Positions 12,773 through 25,300 of a stretch of DNA of 64,000 bases are shown piece after piece. The stretch is taken from contig VZTI01003895.1 in NCBI GenBank assembly GCA_013397865.1, positions 146,775-210,774 of the forward strand, in the 5' to 3' direction. The notes under the pieces were generated by a model. It ran no database searches, was not told the origin of the DNA, and saw only the letters and a program-made list of their open reading frames with translations. The stretch is from Struthidea cinerea. Lineage: Eukaryota > Chordata > Aves > Passeriformes > Corcoracidae. The translations under genes were made by a program, and so were the position numbers. How positions within the stretch are numbered: the stretch's first letter is position 1; each line of letters starts with the position of its first letter.

Positions 12773-15700
12773 TAAGCATATTTATTTTTAACCCTTCTTC
12801 TTAATGAAACACCTTAATTCAACTCATTGAAAACTCTACATTAAAAGGCTTAAACTGGAAAAGATTAGATTAAGTCAAGAAGACCAAATGAGAATCTGTT
12901 GTATTTAGGTTTTTCTGCAAAACCCTAATTCTTTCACTCTCGGTATCAGGAAACAGATTTCAGTTACTGATCAGATGTTGTCTCACAGCTCCCACTTTCA
13001 CTCTACCTCCTAAGTTCATTCAATGCATAAGATGAGCACACAAAGAGAGAAAAATAATTTCACATAAGCACATTATGTCTGATATTTTCTCACTATCAAG
13101 GGAAATGTAATAACTTCTGCTATCCAAGCTAATTTATTTCATTAAAGTTGTTCTACTTAATAAGTAATAGTCAAATACGGAAGCCTTCATTTGCTGCTCA
13201 TTCTACAAAATAAAAAAGTGAGGTCTTTTCAATGAATTTAAAAGGGACTTGTTTCTTTCCTTTTTATTTCTACCACTTATATTCCAGATATATTTATATA
13301 TACACACATAAAAATATGTATATATTATGTATATATGTGCAAGAAAGACTACAAACATCAGCACTATCTTACAAAAATAAAGGAAAATACTCAGTAAATA
13401 TATATATATAATATATTAGCAGAAGCAAACATCAGGAGAATAAATGAACACATTGTGTTCAATCACTCTGGTATAAAGAACACTGCTTTACTTATGCCAT
13501 GGAGAAAAGGTCCACTCTTATTTGAAGGAATACTTATCAATTAATCAAAGTTCAGAGGATCCTAGATACAACTAGGAACAGTAGGTGTCTTGTCTTTGCC
13601 TTTCCATTTTGACTCAAAAACATACTGGAGCTATTTTAAGCCAGAGCATTCATTTCAAGAATAATAGCCCTGATTTTGTAATCAATAAAACATTTTTAGA
13701 GACTCTTTTTTTTTTTCTGATAACCTCTTGCCATTGCTGACCAATAGTTTTGCTGTATTTCTACTTCCCCTAGTCTGTGGACCACTTAGGAGCTTGTTCT
13801 TTACCCTTGAGTGTATTTTTTCCAGCTGCCCCATTACTGAGTCTGTGCATTAATTTTTCTTCAGTGCTAAGGACTGCCTTTATTATTACTGGCTATGTGA
13901 ACTTATATCAAAGTGACAGCAACGGAAAACAATTAGTACTTCTTTCCTGAAAATAAGAAATTAATTTCAAACCCTCTCCTACCCAGCTGGCAATTACAGT
14001 AACAACAACCTCTAACTGTCTTTAATTTCTGTAATCTGTGGTATGTTTAATGGTTACAGAATGAAAGCAAATAACAAAACCTAGCAACCATGTGTTCAGA
14101 AAATAACATTGGTTTTGAGAACACAAGCAATGTAAATGGGTGATAGACCCATTTGGTTGTCAAATATGTCCATTAAATGCATTAAGACTTACAAAACCTG
14201 CTGTCAAAATCTAATTGAAAGATTGTCATCCTTGCAAGTACCAGAAAGATATACAGCATACAGCTTGTACTAGTACTAATTAATCTATGTTGTGCTCCAA
14301 ATTGTTATTTTCACAATAGTTTGAGTTATTAGAAAGTCTCCTCAATTATACGCAAAGAACTGAAATTAAATCATCTAACTTTGTTCCTTTTCTGCTCACA
14401 AATTATACATAATGGGGCAGCTTGCCTTTTTTATTTCTTCTCACTGACCACCAGCCATCATTGCCCATTGGATTTCGCACAAACTTTTCTTTCTCAATGG
14501 TGCCCTTTACTTCTGTTTAGCAGGACCACATGAATTATTTGTGGCTCACTCTTCAGCCTGTGGAATAGACATATAAATGCTAATAGTCTTCAAGGGAATA
14601 CGTGTTCATTTTGCAGAGAACAAAGGTCTGGAGGAACTGCTGGGGCTTGTCTCATGGTCAGCATGATCAGGAAAGCTTCAAATGGATCAGGCTGTCAGTT
14701 TGCTAGATGGGTTAGCCAGTACCTACACTGCTTCTCCCCCCAGGATGTTCACTACAGGCTGTTCTTTATGGCCCATGATGCAAGGCATGTCATGATTCTG
14801 GGCCAACCCTGCATTCCCCCTGCATCATGATCATATGGATATGGGGACACCAAATACATGGAATCTTAAAACATGGCCTGTGCCTTTTTGCACAAGTAGA
14901 GCATGTTGTTTTCCTTTGGATTCTCAGATCATAAGATCTGTATTTCCATATGACTATCAGGGGTCAAAATACTTGGGGGTCTTCTGGCTGAAGAAGAAAA
15001 AAATGCTGTACCATACCTTTAGTGAATATTACTTTTAGAGTTATCTAGCTTTGCAAGCAACTAAGTACTTCTGCATACCTGATGTCTCTAAGGAATATCA
15101 TTTGCTCTGTGCACCATATACTATTAAACCTGTGAGTGTTCATTCTGATATATCCACGTCCCACAGATATGACATGTCTGTGTTGCATTATCTTTACCAC
15201 TCACCAGAGAGATTAATTGAATGTGATTCTGGAGTGCTGTTTATGCAAAATAAAGTTACCTACTCTAGTTTTGGTACCAGGTGATAATCTGTAGGTATTA
15301 GGTACGTAGTCTGACACGTGGCTGTATTGCTACACTTGGAGTCCTGTTCTTTCATGGGCTGAGAAATTAAGTAATTCAGATTAATTACTAAAATGTTGAC
15401 ACCAAAACCAGATACTCCTACACAACAGATATGCCAGATGCTTCAGTCCATAGTATTACCATCGGCATTCCTGCTCATCACCCCTCCCACAAGTTGTCGT
15501 TTCTGATGGCACAGGCAGCTCTTTGCCTAAAGGTATGTTGAACAACATATCATAACCCTCTGAATGTCTGCAGTCCCAAAAACCAGGCTTCCTTTAAGAG
15601 AATATTTTCAGTTCTTAACACCTCAAATTTCCTTTGATATCTATGCTTGTGAACATTGCCTGTTTCACTGCATGATTTTACATTTCAAGAACAAACCAGT

Positions 15701-16509
15701 TTTCTAATTTCTTTGTTATCTAAATGTGGAGGTGCTGAATGCATTAAAATCATTTGATACTGTCATTATATTTTAATGTCAAAACTATTTACGCTTCTTA
15801 ATCATGGAGACATGTTCATATTTAACAGGCAGTTACCTGTTAGAGGCTAAACAACTTTCTTATTGAACTCACAAATGCAAGCTCCAAAGACTATTTAAAG
15901 AAATGGTAATGACTTCATCATAACTACTTCAATTTAAACATTCTTTAAGAACTAAAACTAAAGTTGCTTGGATTTATGTAAAGCTGAACTTCATCTCTGT
16001 TAAACACTGATGAAGCTGAAAGCAGAGTAAACATTTTACAGCTATTCAGTGAATATTCTAGTGCAAGAAAATGAAACAAGTGTGTTCAGAGATACTGTGT
16101 CTCAGGTTGAGACTACACATTTGTAACTAAGGATCTTACTTATGAAGTTATTGACCCAATGAAAGAATGCCAACAATTTAATTTAAGGTGTAGCCAAGCA
16201 TGAAAGAGATATATTTTCATCTCAATATTGCAGAAAAAGGGCAGTATAAAAACACACTTAATAGGGCCATCAGTTCTCTCTCTTTCCTATCCAAATGGCA
16301 GTCACAACTATTAATGGTGTTCAGTTCTGCAAATACACATCAAACGGGACAGTGCTTTGAAGAACTCCAGTCAAGTTTCTGCATTTAATTGGGTTTTTTT
16401 GTTTGTGTAGAAATAACCCATGTTTTCCTCCCCTAGACATCTCAGGTTTTCCCGTGAACTGATAAACAACAGATCATCACTAACTCTTAATGAAGAGTGT
16501 CCCTACACA
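12773..16509. other. Unique AT-rich sequence, no gene recognised
   Basis: It contains TA-rich low-complexity patches at about 13284-13336 and 13396-13418 and an 11-base T-run near 13709. Nothing resembles a gene or a known mobile element. Confidence 0.6.
13284..13418. repeat. Two TA-rich low-complexity patches
   Basis: The first patch (about 13284-13336) alternates T and A with a short ACACAC insert and partly mirrors itself. The second (13396-13418) is a (TA)n run. About 60 bases of ordinary sequence separate them. Confidence 0.8.
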
Positions 16510-16566
16510 TGGGAAGGGAGTTGGAAGTAGGTGATGTTTAAGATCCCTTCCGACTCTATGAAGTTA
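16510..16566 (+). mobile_element. CR1 LINE 3' tail, plus strand
   Basis: Diverged CR1 3' terminus. The block GTTGGAAGTAGGTGATGTTT (16520-16539) matches the usual GGTTGGACTAGATGAT.TTT segment, and AAGATCCCTTCCGACTCTATG (written across 16540-16560) matches the AGGTCCCTTCCAACCC..TCTATG end. Only the last part is convincing; the 5' edge may lie somewhat upstream. It lies a few hundred bases before a much older CR1 in the same orientation. Confidence 0.75.
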
Positions 16567-16879
16567 AGAGGAACTTCCATTTTGGAAAAAAAAACACCCA
16601 TAGTTTGATTGTCAGCAGTGTGCTTCTAATAATGTGGATTAAAACTTTGTTAAAACTCAGTATTAGTCATCATATATAACTTGTTTTCTTTTTAGTAGTT
16701 TTCGAATGTTTTAATTGATATGATAGTTAAAAATAAAAACAGGCCGAAAAGCACAAGAGGGAAAATCTTCATTTTGATAAAAATTTATGGGTGAATAAAA
16801 CCCAAGAAAGTGAATAAGTTGGCATTTATTGCCATGGAAAGAAAACACAAAGTTCTTAAGGGACCTTGTTGAGAACCCT

Positions 16880-17845
16880 TGTTGTTCAAAAAATTTATAA
16901 ATAAGCTGGAAAAGGACACAAAGTGTAGTGACAAAGGCTGCAGCCCAGCTGAAAGGAATTGCAGAAGGACTTCATGAGACTGGAACAAAATGTGTGGTAA
17001 AATTCAGTGTAAACAAATATAAAGTAATACACATAGAAAAAAAAACATTTTGGACTTCACATAAAATGATGGTTTCTTGCATTCACCATTACCTTGCAGG
17101 AGTGAGGTTATCACTGATCACCCTGTTAACAGCATGGATTATGATTGATTGGATAGCAAGTGCCAAGAAAAGGTCCGCTCACTGCTCGGTAGTTGTCAGA
17201 AAAGTGAAGGGAATGCCAGAAAAAAATAACAGAGAGCAAACCAGAAAGCATTAATATGTCACTGGTATAAATCCATGGTTATCTTGTATCTTGAAATGTT
17301 GCGTTGCATACTGTGATATTTCAAAAGGGGTATAGAGAACTGGAAAGCTTCACGAGAGCACAGCCAGGAAGATCAAAGTTATGCTGTGGCTTCTGTGTGA
17401 AGAATGATTATTCTGGGACACTGCATGTTGGACCAGTGACATCTGAGATGAGTTATGACAGTGATCTGTAGGATTATATCTGGCATGGTGAGATTGGAGA
17501 GAGTTCAGTGGTTCAAAACCTTGAAAGCATCACATGAAGGCAGGAGAAACCATGCTCCAAACAAACACAATTAGGTTCTTCATGCAAAGAGCTGCTGAGA
17601 CGTAGAGCTGTTGGCTGAAATATTTTATAGATGTCTAACAGTTGCATGCATTGAAAAGTAAATGGGCAGAAAAAACCTATTTCTGATTACAAAGTCTGTC
17701 CGCAGAAAACAGCTGAGGGCAGAGAGGGTGTTCATTTGCTATTTGTTATGCTTGCATCCGATTTTACCCTTGTTTGAAATATGATACCTAGTTAGATGGC
17801 CTTAGGTCGCGTCTGATACAGAATACTGTTTTAAGGCATGGCAAA
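16880..17845 (+). mobile_element. Ancient CR1 LINE, ORF2 end plus 3' UTR, decayed
   Basis: This is the longest mobile-element relic I found. Landmarks in order match the turtle/crocodilian-type CR1 lineage. Near 16893 is the TTTATAAATAAGCTGG block. From 17008 to 17066 are the AACAAATATAAAGTAATACAC and CACATAAAATGATGG blocks. Near 17260 is TATAAATCCATGGTTAT followed by a CTTGAATACTG-like block. From 17450 to 17515 are the GATATGACAG..ATCT and TGGCATGG.GA blocks. Near 17780-17835 is the 3' UTR end equivalent to GATACTGG.CTAGATGG.CCTT.GGTCTGA. The protein encoded by an intact copy would be the ORF2 endonuclease/reverse transcriptase, of which only the C-terminal region is represented. Many stops and frameshifts break it. 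The open frame at 16928-17254 lies inside it and is a fragment of this decayed region. The 5' edge is uncertain and may extend upstream. Confidence 0.8.
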
Positions 17846-19525
17846 AAGTGTGAGTCATGTCTCTGAATTAGCTGTAAGGGATTCACAGACTAGCATCTGA
17901 ATTATGCTTTCCTTTTTCTCTCTGAATAATGAAGCTCAAGTGAGTAATTTTTAAGATACATTTTTTAAGCCTCAGCAATTCAAAATATTCCTTTTATTTT
18001 ACAAAAACAGTCAATTATTACTATTATTTCAATTAAATATGTGATCAATTATTATTATTTATTTTATTATTATCTCTCTAGAAAGGGTGTTGGTTTATGT
18101 GTACTATAGAGGACTGCTTTGTCAGATTTGGCACCTGCCCGCCTGGCCCTTTTCAGCAAGGCGAGAGACATTCTGCAGCTCCCCAAGTTCCCTAAATATG
18201 TCCTTCGTGAGATGTTTCTGCTGTGTTTGGCTTTAATCCTTCCAAGGGAAGCATACTTTCTCTTTTCAACCACATATGTTTTGTTTCTAGTACTCTACTT
18301 TCAGTAGAAAAGGAGAAATGAGAAATGTGGCTAGACTTAGAGCTTGTTATTTGGGGCATTATCTACAGACAAAAGTTCACAATTTCACATACAGTTTTAG
18401 CTAATCTTAACTTCTTATGTGTCTGACTGCTTAGCACCTCTCACAATCTCAATAGGAGTCACCAATTAAGGATGCAGTGTTCACAAGAATGCTTTTGTTT
18501 TGCAGGATTTCCCTCGCTGCTGGATACTGCTGATGGCTCTCTTTCCACACGTTAATTTTTCTTGGAGTTAGATTTTGGGGTTAAAATTGTATAAGTTTCT
18601 GAAATTTCTGTGTAAATCTAGCTGTCTCAGGTATTTAACAATGATCCCCTCTCTGCCAGGGAAGTGAACTACAGATACGGTGTTGGGAATTAGCCCTGAG
18701 GCTTGAGCAACTTGTGCAGGATGCAATTTGCTGCCAAACTCTTCCCTGCCAAAGAAGTGCTGAGGTACTCAGGTTTCAGATATGCATTGCTTACACATGC
18801 ACTCTTTCAACTCCTGATCCTGATGTGTTGCTTGCTACCTCGTGCAGGTATCACAGGGTAGTAATGGGTTGTTAGTGCTAACACTGTGTGATCAATCTGG
18901 ACACATACAGGCAAAGAGACATATCCTGAAACCATTATTAGAAGTCAATGTAACAATATATCACTCAAAGTCAGTGAATTGTTTATAATTCAAAACCCTG
19001 GTGGGGTATCCTGCCCTAAGGACTGACCGCACTACATGCCTCTCTGAGCCTCTGCTCCTTTTTGGCTCTGGCTTGGCCTAAAGGCCACCCACCACATCTG
19101 ACACACCTGCAGCTCTCAGGGACAGAATGGCCTCCTCTTTCCAAAGGTTTTGAATGTGAAAGAGACAGGAGCCACATGAGACATACTTCCTTTCTGCTGC
19201 TCTGTCACAGCCTTTTTAAAAAATAAATAAACACAGTGTGCTTATGATGAAACATAGCTATTGAGGCAGGTGTAGTATCTGTCACACTCAAAATGAGCCA
19301 TAAATCAGAAAAGTCAGGAGGGAAAATTTGATAAGATTTTGGAAGTGATAGTAGAAGAACATGTTATTTTCAATGGCTGACAAAGACCTTACTCTATTTT
19401 AATAGCAGCTGTTGACATTTTAATCTGTGTTTTTATGTATGTGCTCAAAACATGTATACGGGTAAAACAAGAGGAACTAGAACTCTGGATCATAGGCTAG
19501 CATAGTTACATCTATGGTTAAAAAA

Positions 19526-19528
<3 letters not shown>
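17846..19528. other. Unique sequence, no gene recognised
   Basis: It includes an ATT-rich patch around 18015-18075 and a slightly more GC-rich stretch around 18990-19140. Short open frames on both strands near 18070-18307 overlap each other and match no family known to me. Confidence 0.55.

Positions 19529-19572
<44 letters not shown>
19529..19572 (+). repeat. Homopolymer of 44 A
   Basis: An uninterrupted run of 44 A follows a short A-rich lead (AAAAAAGC). I see no retrocopy body upstream and no matching flanking duplication. The exact length in the assembly may be unreliable. Confidence 0.97.
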
Positions 19573-19574
<2 letters not shown>

Positions 19575-22165
19575 AAGAACATGACTGTAACACCAACAGA
19601 CAAAATGAACAATTTGTAATAACATGATTCCATGTAGCTCATTGACCTAGTGAGCAACCTTATTCTTCAACAATATTTCTATATGAATTTTGCCTACTTA
19701 GTGTTGAGCTCTTTGGCAGACTATTATAGTTTTCCAAGGTTATTAATCTGTGTTACAGATACTATTAACAGGCATTTTGAAATTGGAAAAGGAAAAATTA
19801 TATATGCTGTCTTTTGACAGAAAAAAATCTTAAGGCTCTGTTGGAGGTATTATAACCTATAGATTTACAAATTACTAGCATTTTCTTTAACTAGAAGATC
19901 TTAACCACTCACTGCCTGCCTTACTGACAGACAAGAGAGACATTACCTGTCGTAGACATGTTGGAATTTTAACTGTGTCTATTTCTTTATTTGGACTCTT
20001 GTATAGGTAATTTTTTAACCTACTTAAGTAGGTACAATTATACAGGGGTCATCTCAACTTACATACCAAAAGCTTATGGGGTGCTCCTAGGTAGCAGGAA
20101 TAAAAGGCTCTTTAATTTAACATCTATATGGTCCATCTTATTAAGCTGTATTTCTTTCTATCTACTTCTTCAAGTCCTATTCTTATCTCAGTTACCCATA
20201 AAAACCTTAGGAGCCATCCCACTAAATATATTGGAATTTTCAGGCATTTATGTCGATGGAAGAAAAAAAGAATTTTTTTCCTACTTTTCAGATCATTGGC
20301 ACTAAGAAATATAATGACTTCTGTGGTGCTGTGATATTCTGTCATGTCAATGAAATTACTATTTATGGTACATTAAGAATAGTTTCCCTATAGAATAAGC
20401 AGAGGATAAAAGTAGTGGGCATACACAGTGATCCACTTTTCTAGATGAAATAACTTGGCTACTTTTCTTCATAAGACATCAAAAAAACCAGTAGTATTGT
20501 ATATTTTAGTACATCAAAATACTAATATTTTCCCTGTCTCTATCACACTCCAAAAAGAAGCTCTTTCAGCACAGCTTTTTATTTTGTATTTCTGACGAGT
20601 AATTAACTACATGAAGAATTTAATAGAAACTAATTGTTTTCATGTCTTGTTCTTGGGTTGCAAAAATATCTTAGCTATAACAGCCCCATAAGCCTGCAAC
20701 ATTGCCCAGTAATCACTGCTCTTTCACTGTTATCCATTTCCTTTAGCATTTCAGTCTGAATCATAGAAGTGCCAGCTTTCCAGGACCTACTTTAGGCCTT
20801 CCTTCCAGATTGAAAATATCCCAGAATGTTCAACACTACTCTTGGAATACCTGAAAACCATTTCTAAAAGGTCAGAAATTTAGAACTTTTAAATAGTAAC
20901 TGGTTTTGAAAAGTTCATTCAAAAAAAGTCTGTATTTCCCATGTAAAATTGCATTCTTCCTGAGTAGCAGCACAGGGAATTCTAGTCAATATAGTTACCT
21001 ACTTTTTTTCACTTGAAAATTCATATAATTTTAATATAAGTACAATTGTAACCATTTTATTCTTTTACTTGAGATTATGCTCAACAAGAAATGCAGCATC
21101 TACCATCATAGTCCAACTGTACATCTTTGCTAGAGGGGCTTAGTGGGAGCTTACGTGGCCATGACACCAAGCCTACAATGAAATGAGCTCCTCAGGTGGT
21201 GTAAATCTGCATGAACTCTGTTGTTCAAGTGGAGATAGACAAATTTACATCAGTTGAGAGTCTGGCCTATATCTTTTTTTTGTCCTTTTGATTTCTTTTT
21301 CTCCCACTGTTATTATTTCCGCTCTCACATGTGCACTTTTTATCATTACGACAATAGTGTGAACTGAATTGTGATGAACAATGCACAGTTCCTGTCCAAG
21401 CAGTCTTTCCTTCTGATTTATGATCACATTTTCTTCTGAATATTCATCCAAGACTTTTGACAGTGAGGTCAGGTCAAAAGTTGAAGAATGAGTGTTTTGA
21501 CTTATATAGTGTAATGAACTGAGGTCAATTTTGTATTTTAAATAACCTGCAGAATAATAATTTTCTCTTTCAAGCTTAGGTTTTCTACTTTCTGTCACAA
21601 AAGCACCTAACTACTCTGTTTTAATCAATATAATATGCTTTTTCTGGTTGATAAATGACCTCAATAATGTTGTAATTCTTTCAGCATTGTACTAATGGGC
21701 AACTCCTTCATTATGCTAGGCATACAGAGAACACACTAAATGCATTAGTAATCATAGTCAGGAAAAAGAAATCTTATATCAGTTTTTTGCTGCATGATCT
21801 ATGATGGCATAGAAAAATTGACATAGGAAAAAGGAGTCTTGCTATAGATTGGTTTAGATTGATACATTCTGTGGTATCTCTTCTGTAGAAGACCTGTATA
21901 AACCAGTTCATAATACATATTTTAGATTCAGGAATTAGAAAAGAAAGATAAATCAATAAGAACTGGCAAACAATTTCAACTGTGCTGATGCATCATACTG
22001 ATCTTGTAAATAAGGATTCATCTTTGGTAGAATATTTTTCAGAAATGCACTTGTTCTTAGAAATTTGCCCCAGGATATGCAAACCAAAACCCATAAACAG
22101 TACTGTTTTGAAGATTATATGTTATGATATTTATATATTTACAAATAAGGAAGAATATTTTTTAC
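19573..22165. other. Unique AT-rich sequence, no gene recognised
   Basis: It contains a perfect 16-bp palindrome (ACCTACTTAAGTAGGT, 20018-20033) of a size expected about once by chance here. Open frames at 19991-20305 (plus) and 21245-21598 (minus) have low-complexity compositions typical of A/T-rich DNA and no recognisable domains. Confidence 0.55.
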
Positions 22166-22367
22166 AATGAGTGTGGCAAGAAAATGAAACCTCAGATTGC
22201 CCAGAAAGGTAGTAGATACCCCATCCCTCAAAACATTTAAGGTCAGATTGGATGGAGCTTTGAGCAACCTGATCTAATTAAAGATGTCCATGCTCATTGC
22301 TGGGAGGTTGGACTAGATGGCCTTTAAAAGTCCCTTCCAACCCAAACTACACTATGTGTCTATGATT
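22166..22367 (+). mobile_element. CR1 LINE 3' end, plus strand
   Basis: Clear avian CR1 3' end of about 200 bases, truncated at its 5' side. Ordered landmarks are a TTGCCCAGAAAGG block (22197-22209), CCCCATCCCTCAAAACATTT (22219-22238), TTTGAGCAACCTGATCTA (22259-22276), GGTTGGACTAGATGGCCTTT (22306-22325) and TCCCTTCCAACCCAAACTAC (22331-22350), ending in a TCTATGATT unit like the usual CR1 terminal repeat. It is moderately diverged from the consensus I remember. It has no coding capacity left. Confidence 0.93.
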
Positions 22368-25300
22368 AGAGTATGTTTATATTTTTCACCAAGTGAATAC
22401 TTTCTGCTTTATGAGAGTATTGGGCAACAGAGGATGTTTCTTCCTGATAGGAAAAAGGATCCTTTTTGAGCTGAAGGAAGAGGAAGGAGAAAAGTTTCAC
22501 TTTATGAGGGCAGGAAAAATGTCATCAATACAGGGGAAAAAAGAAAAAGCACTATACTGGGACTGGACAAAGAAATCTGCTTGGTCAAATTCTCCTCATA
22601 TTGCACTAATATCCCCCCCCCCCCCCCCACAGCACTGCTCAGACATAACTGATGAAACAGTCTTGCAAAAATATAGTGGTCCAATTTTCATAAAAATGAA
22701 AAGCTGCAGAAGTCACAGGTGTGGTTCCTTATGTGTACAGCTTTCCTCTGGCACTTATTACACCATGCAGCATCAAAGTGCTATTGTTATAAGCTGTTAA
22801 CTATGCAAGACAGTCCTCAGCTCTGGTCTCCACAGCATGGAAGTAATAGCTTGAAATGTAAGATGAGACATGAGTGTGTGTTGGCAATGTCATGTTGGCT
22901 GTTTCACTGCACCATTTCATTGGTTATAGTCATATTTTATCCACAAATGAAGATCTTGTATGACAAGTCAGGAAAGAAAATGTTTTCAATCTTATTTCTT
23001 TCATCATAGTAATGTAAAGAACTGCCCAACAGAAGCTCTGAGATGTTAAGAACCACCTTCCACAGAGCATCTGGGAGGTGTCTATTTGAAATTTACACTG
23101 GTAGGAGATTCAAACATGCTTACCACCTAAATTCTTCAATTAAAGCTAAAACAATTGAGGGAAAGAAAACTGCGTCAGTATGTTTCTTATTCATTCCTGT
23201 TTTAAGCAGAACTCTCAGAAAAAAATCTCAGAGAAATTTGGTACCAATCCACATTTCTATATCAATTAATGACATCTGTTTGTAGAAATTGTCAACCTTA
23301 TAAATGAAGACAAGCAAAAAGGAATCTACCGGGATGAAAAGAGTTGCAGGATGTGGAAAGTGGAATATGCAGTATGACTGACTCTCAAAATGTCCCTTGA
23401 AAATATAATTGCATTGGAGAGCATTTCTTCTCATCCAGAGCTGTATATATAGCTGAATGTGAAGATCAAATGCAAATCCTTTTGAGTCAATCTGAATCTT
23501 CAGACTGAGTTGGTCACTTTACTGCGGGATGATATAAGGGAAATAAAGGGTATAAAAAGAGGTGAAAACAGAAGATTAGGTGCAAGGGGTGAATTTCTGT
23601 TCTTAACTACAGTCAGTGAGTGTTCTGCTATGTCCTTCAATGCAGTGTGAAATAAGTTGCAAGCATTTAGCTAAATCTAGCAGCAATTACCAAGATTTTT
23701 AGCAAAAAAATTGAAAAATATGTGGAATAGAATGAAAACTGATTTGATGACTACTTTACTTTTTTAACATAAAGCCCATTGTCTCACATCAAGTGGAACT
23801 ATCTGAATGGTTTAATGCTTTGCATACAAATGTTACTTTAGTAAATTAATAGAACATAAATATACAGCCTAATTATGATTGACCTGAAAGTGAATTGAAT
23901 TTTGAATTAAAAAGAAACCTTAAAAATCAGACTTCTTTCTTCAGTCTCAGCTTCACCCACGGGAAGGAGTAAGCTACACCCTTTAATGAACTGGGATTTA
24001 GGGAGCAGAAGGAAGGATGATATCTATGGTGTTTCATAAATCCATGTGAGGGGGATTTTTTAAAAATATAGCAGTTTCTACAGAAATGAAAATCAATGGT
24101 GTCCCAGATAAATGCAGAATGCAAAGGAATCAGCTTGAATCCAACATACAAGCTATACTCTTGCCTTGGCACAGCACTGAACAATGTTGTTCTGATTGCA
24201 GTGTGTGTATCAAAATTTGATATAAAGAAGAAAAGAGGATGGAAGTCTTGGCTCAGAGTATTGTGGAAGGGATACACTTGCTAGAAAGAACATGTGCATA
24301 TAACAAACAGGCAAAACAAATTAAGATAATCCTTGCTTAGCGCCTAGACACATATCTGTTAAAAGTACATCAGCATAATGGAGAATGCAATCATCATGTT
24401 ACTTTGGAGATCTGCTTCATCTGTTACTCCTAGAAATTACGTCTACATAAAGGTCTCATTTCCTCTGGACATCCTTACAACACAAATGACTGTCAGAGTG
24501 AGGTGCCTCTGACAAAAGGGTGTGAAACATCAGTCTTCAACCTTTAGTCGTAATGGTTACTGAAGCAAATCAATGCCAAAATGTACCACTTTTACGTACA
24601 AATATTAAAAATTTTCTCTACTCCCTTCTTTTTTCCCCCCTCTGTGACCCAAGGCAGGGCCATATTGTGATACATCTTATGAAGAGTTTTACTTGATACA
24701 CTCTCTCATTTTGTAATAATTCACAACTTTTTCATCACAAAATTAATTACTCTGTTCTGAGATTCCAGAGCTTGAGAATAAAAGCTGAAAAAAAGAGTCT
24801 GTTTATATATTGGGATGAAAGTTAGTATTTGGCTTTGGTAAGAAGAAAGGGGTGATCTGCACAGACCTGCACATCTGTGTTTGCAAATGTCTAATTCATT
24901 TGCATAACTGTTTCAAAAATATTTAATTCACAGCTGCTAATAGAACTTTGACTATCAAGGGCAAGCATCTGAAAATGCATTTTTCTTCTAAGATGCACAA
25001 ACATAATCTATGCATTTGGCAATTAATTTGGGTTCTGTATCAGATATTTCCCAGACTGGAAAGGCAAAACTCAGGAAAACAAATGAACCAAAAAATACAA
25101 CCAAGTTTAAGCCCAAGGCTGCTTCATGATGGTTTGAAATAAACTTTACTCAAAGTATGAAGACTAAAAAGAAGAGACAAAGCCTCCATCTGCTCAACCC
25201 TACAACAACTAGGAACCCTATGAGAGGGTGGTTTTTCCCCTCTCTATGGAAGGAAAATAACTTTGTTCTTAATTGTGAATATGCATAGACTAGCACACAG

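Noticed and set aside
20018..20033. Perfect 16-bp palindrome
   Set aside because: About one such palindrome is expected by chance in a window of this size, and nothing around it adds support.
21245..21598. 117-codon minus-strand frame with hydrophilic composition
   Set aside because: The K/E/I/N/T/S-rich product is what A-rich DNA gives by chance. No domain is visible.
22393..22800. 135-codon frame on the plus strand
   Set aside because: It reads through a 16-base C-run, giving a proline block, and has no recognisable domain.
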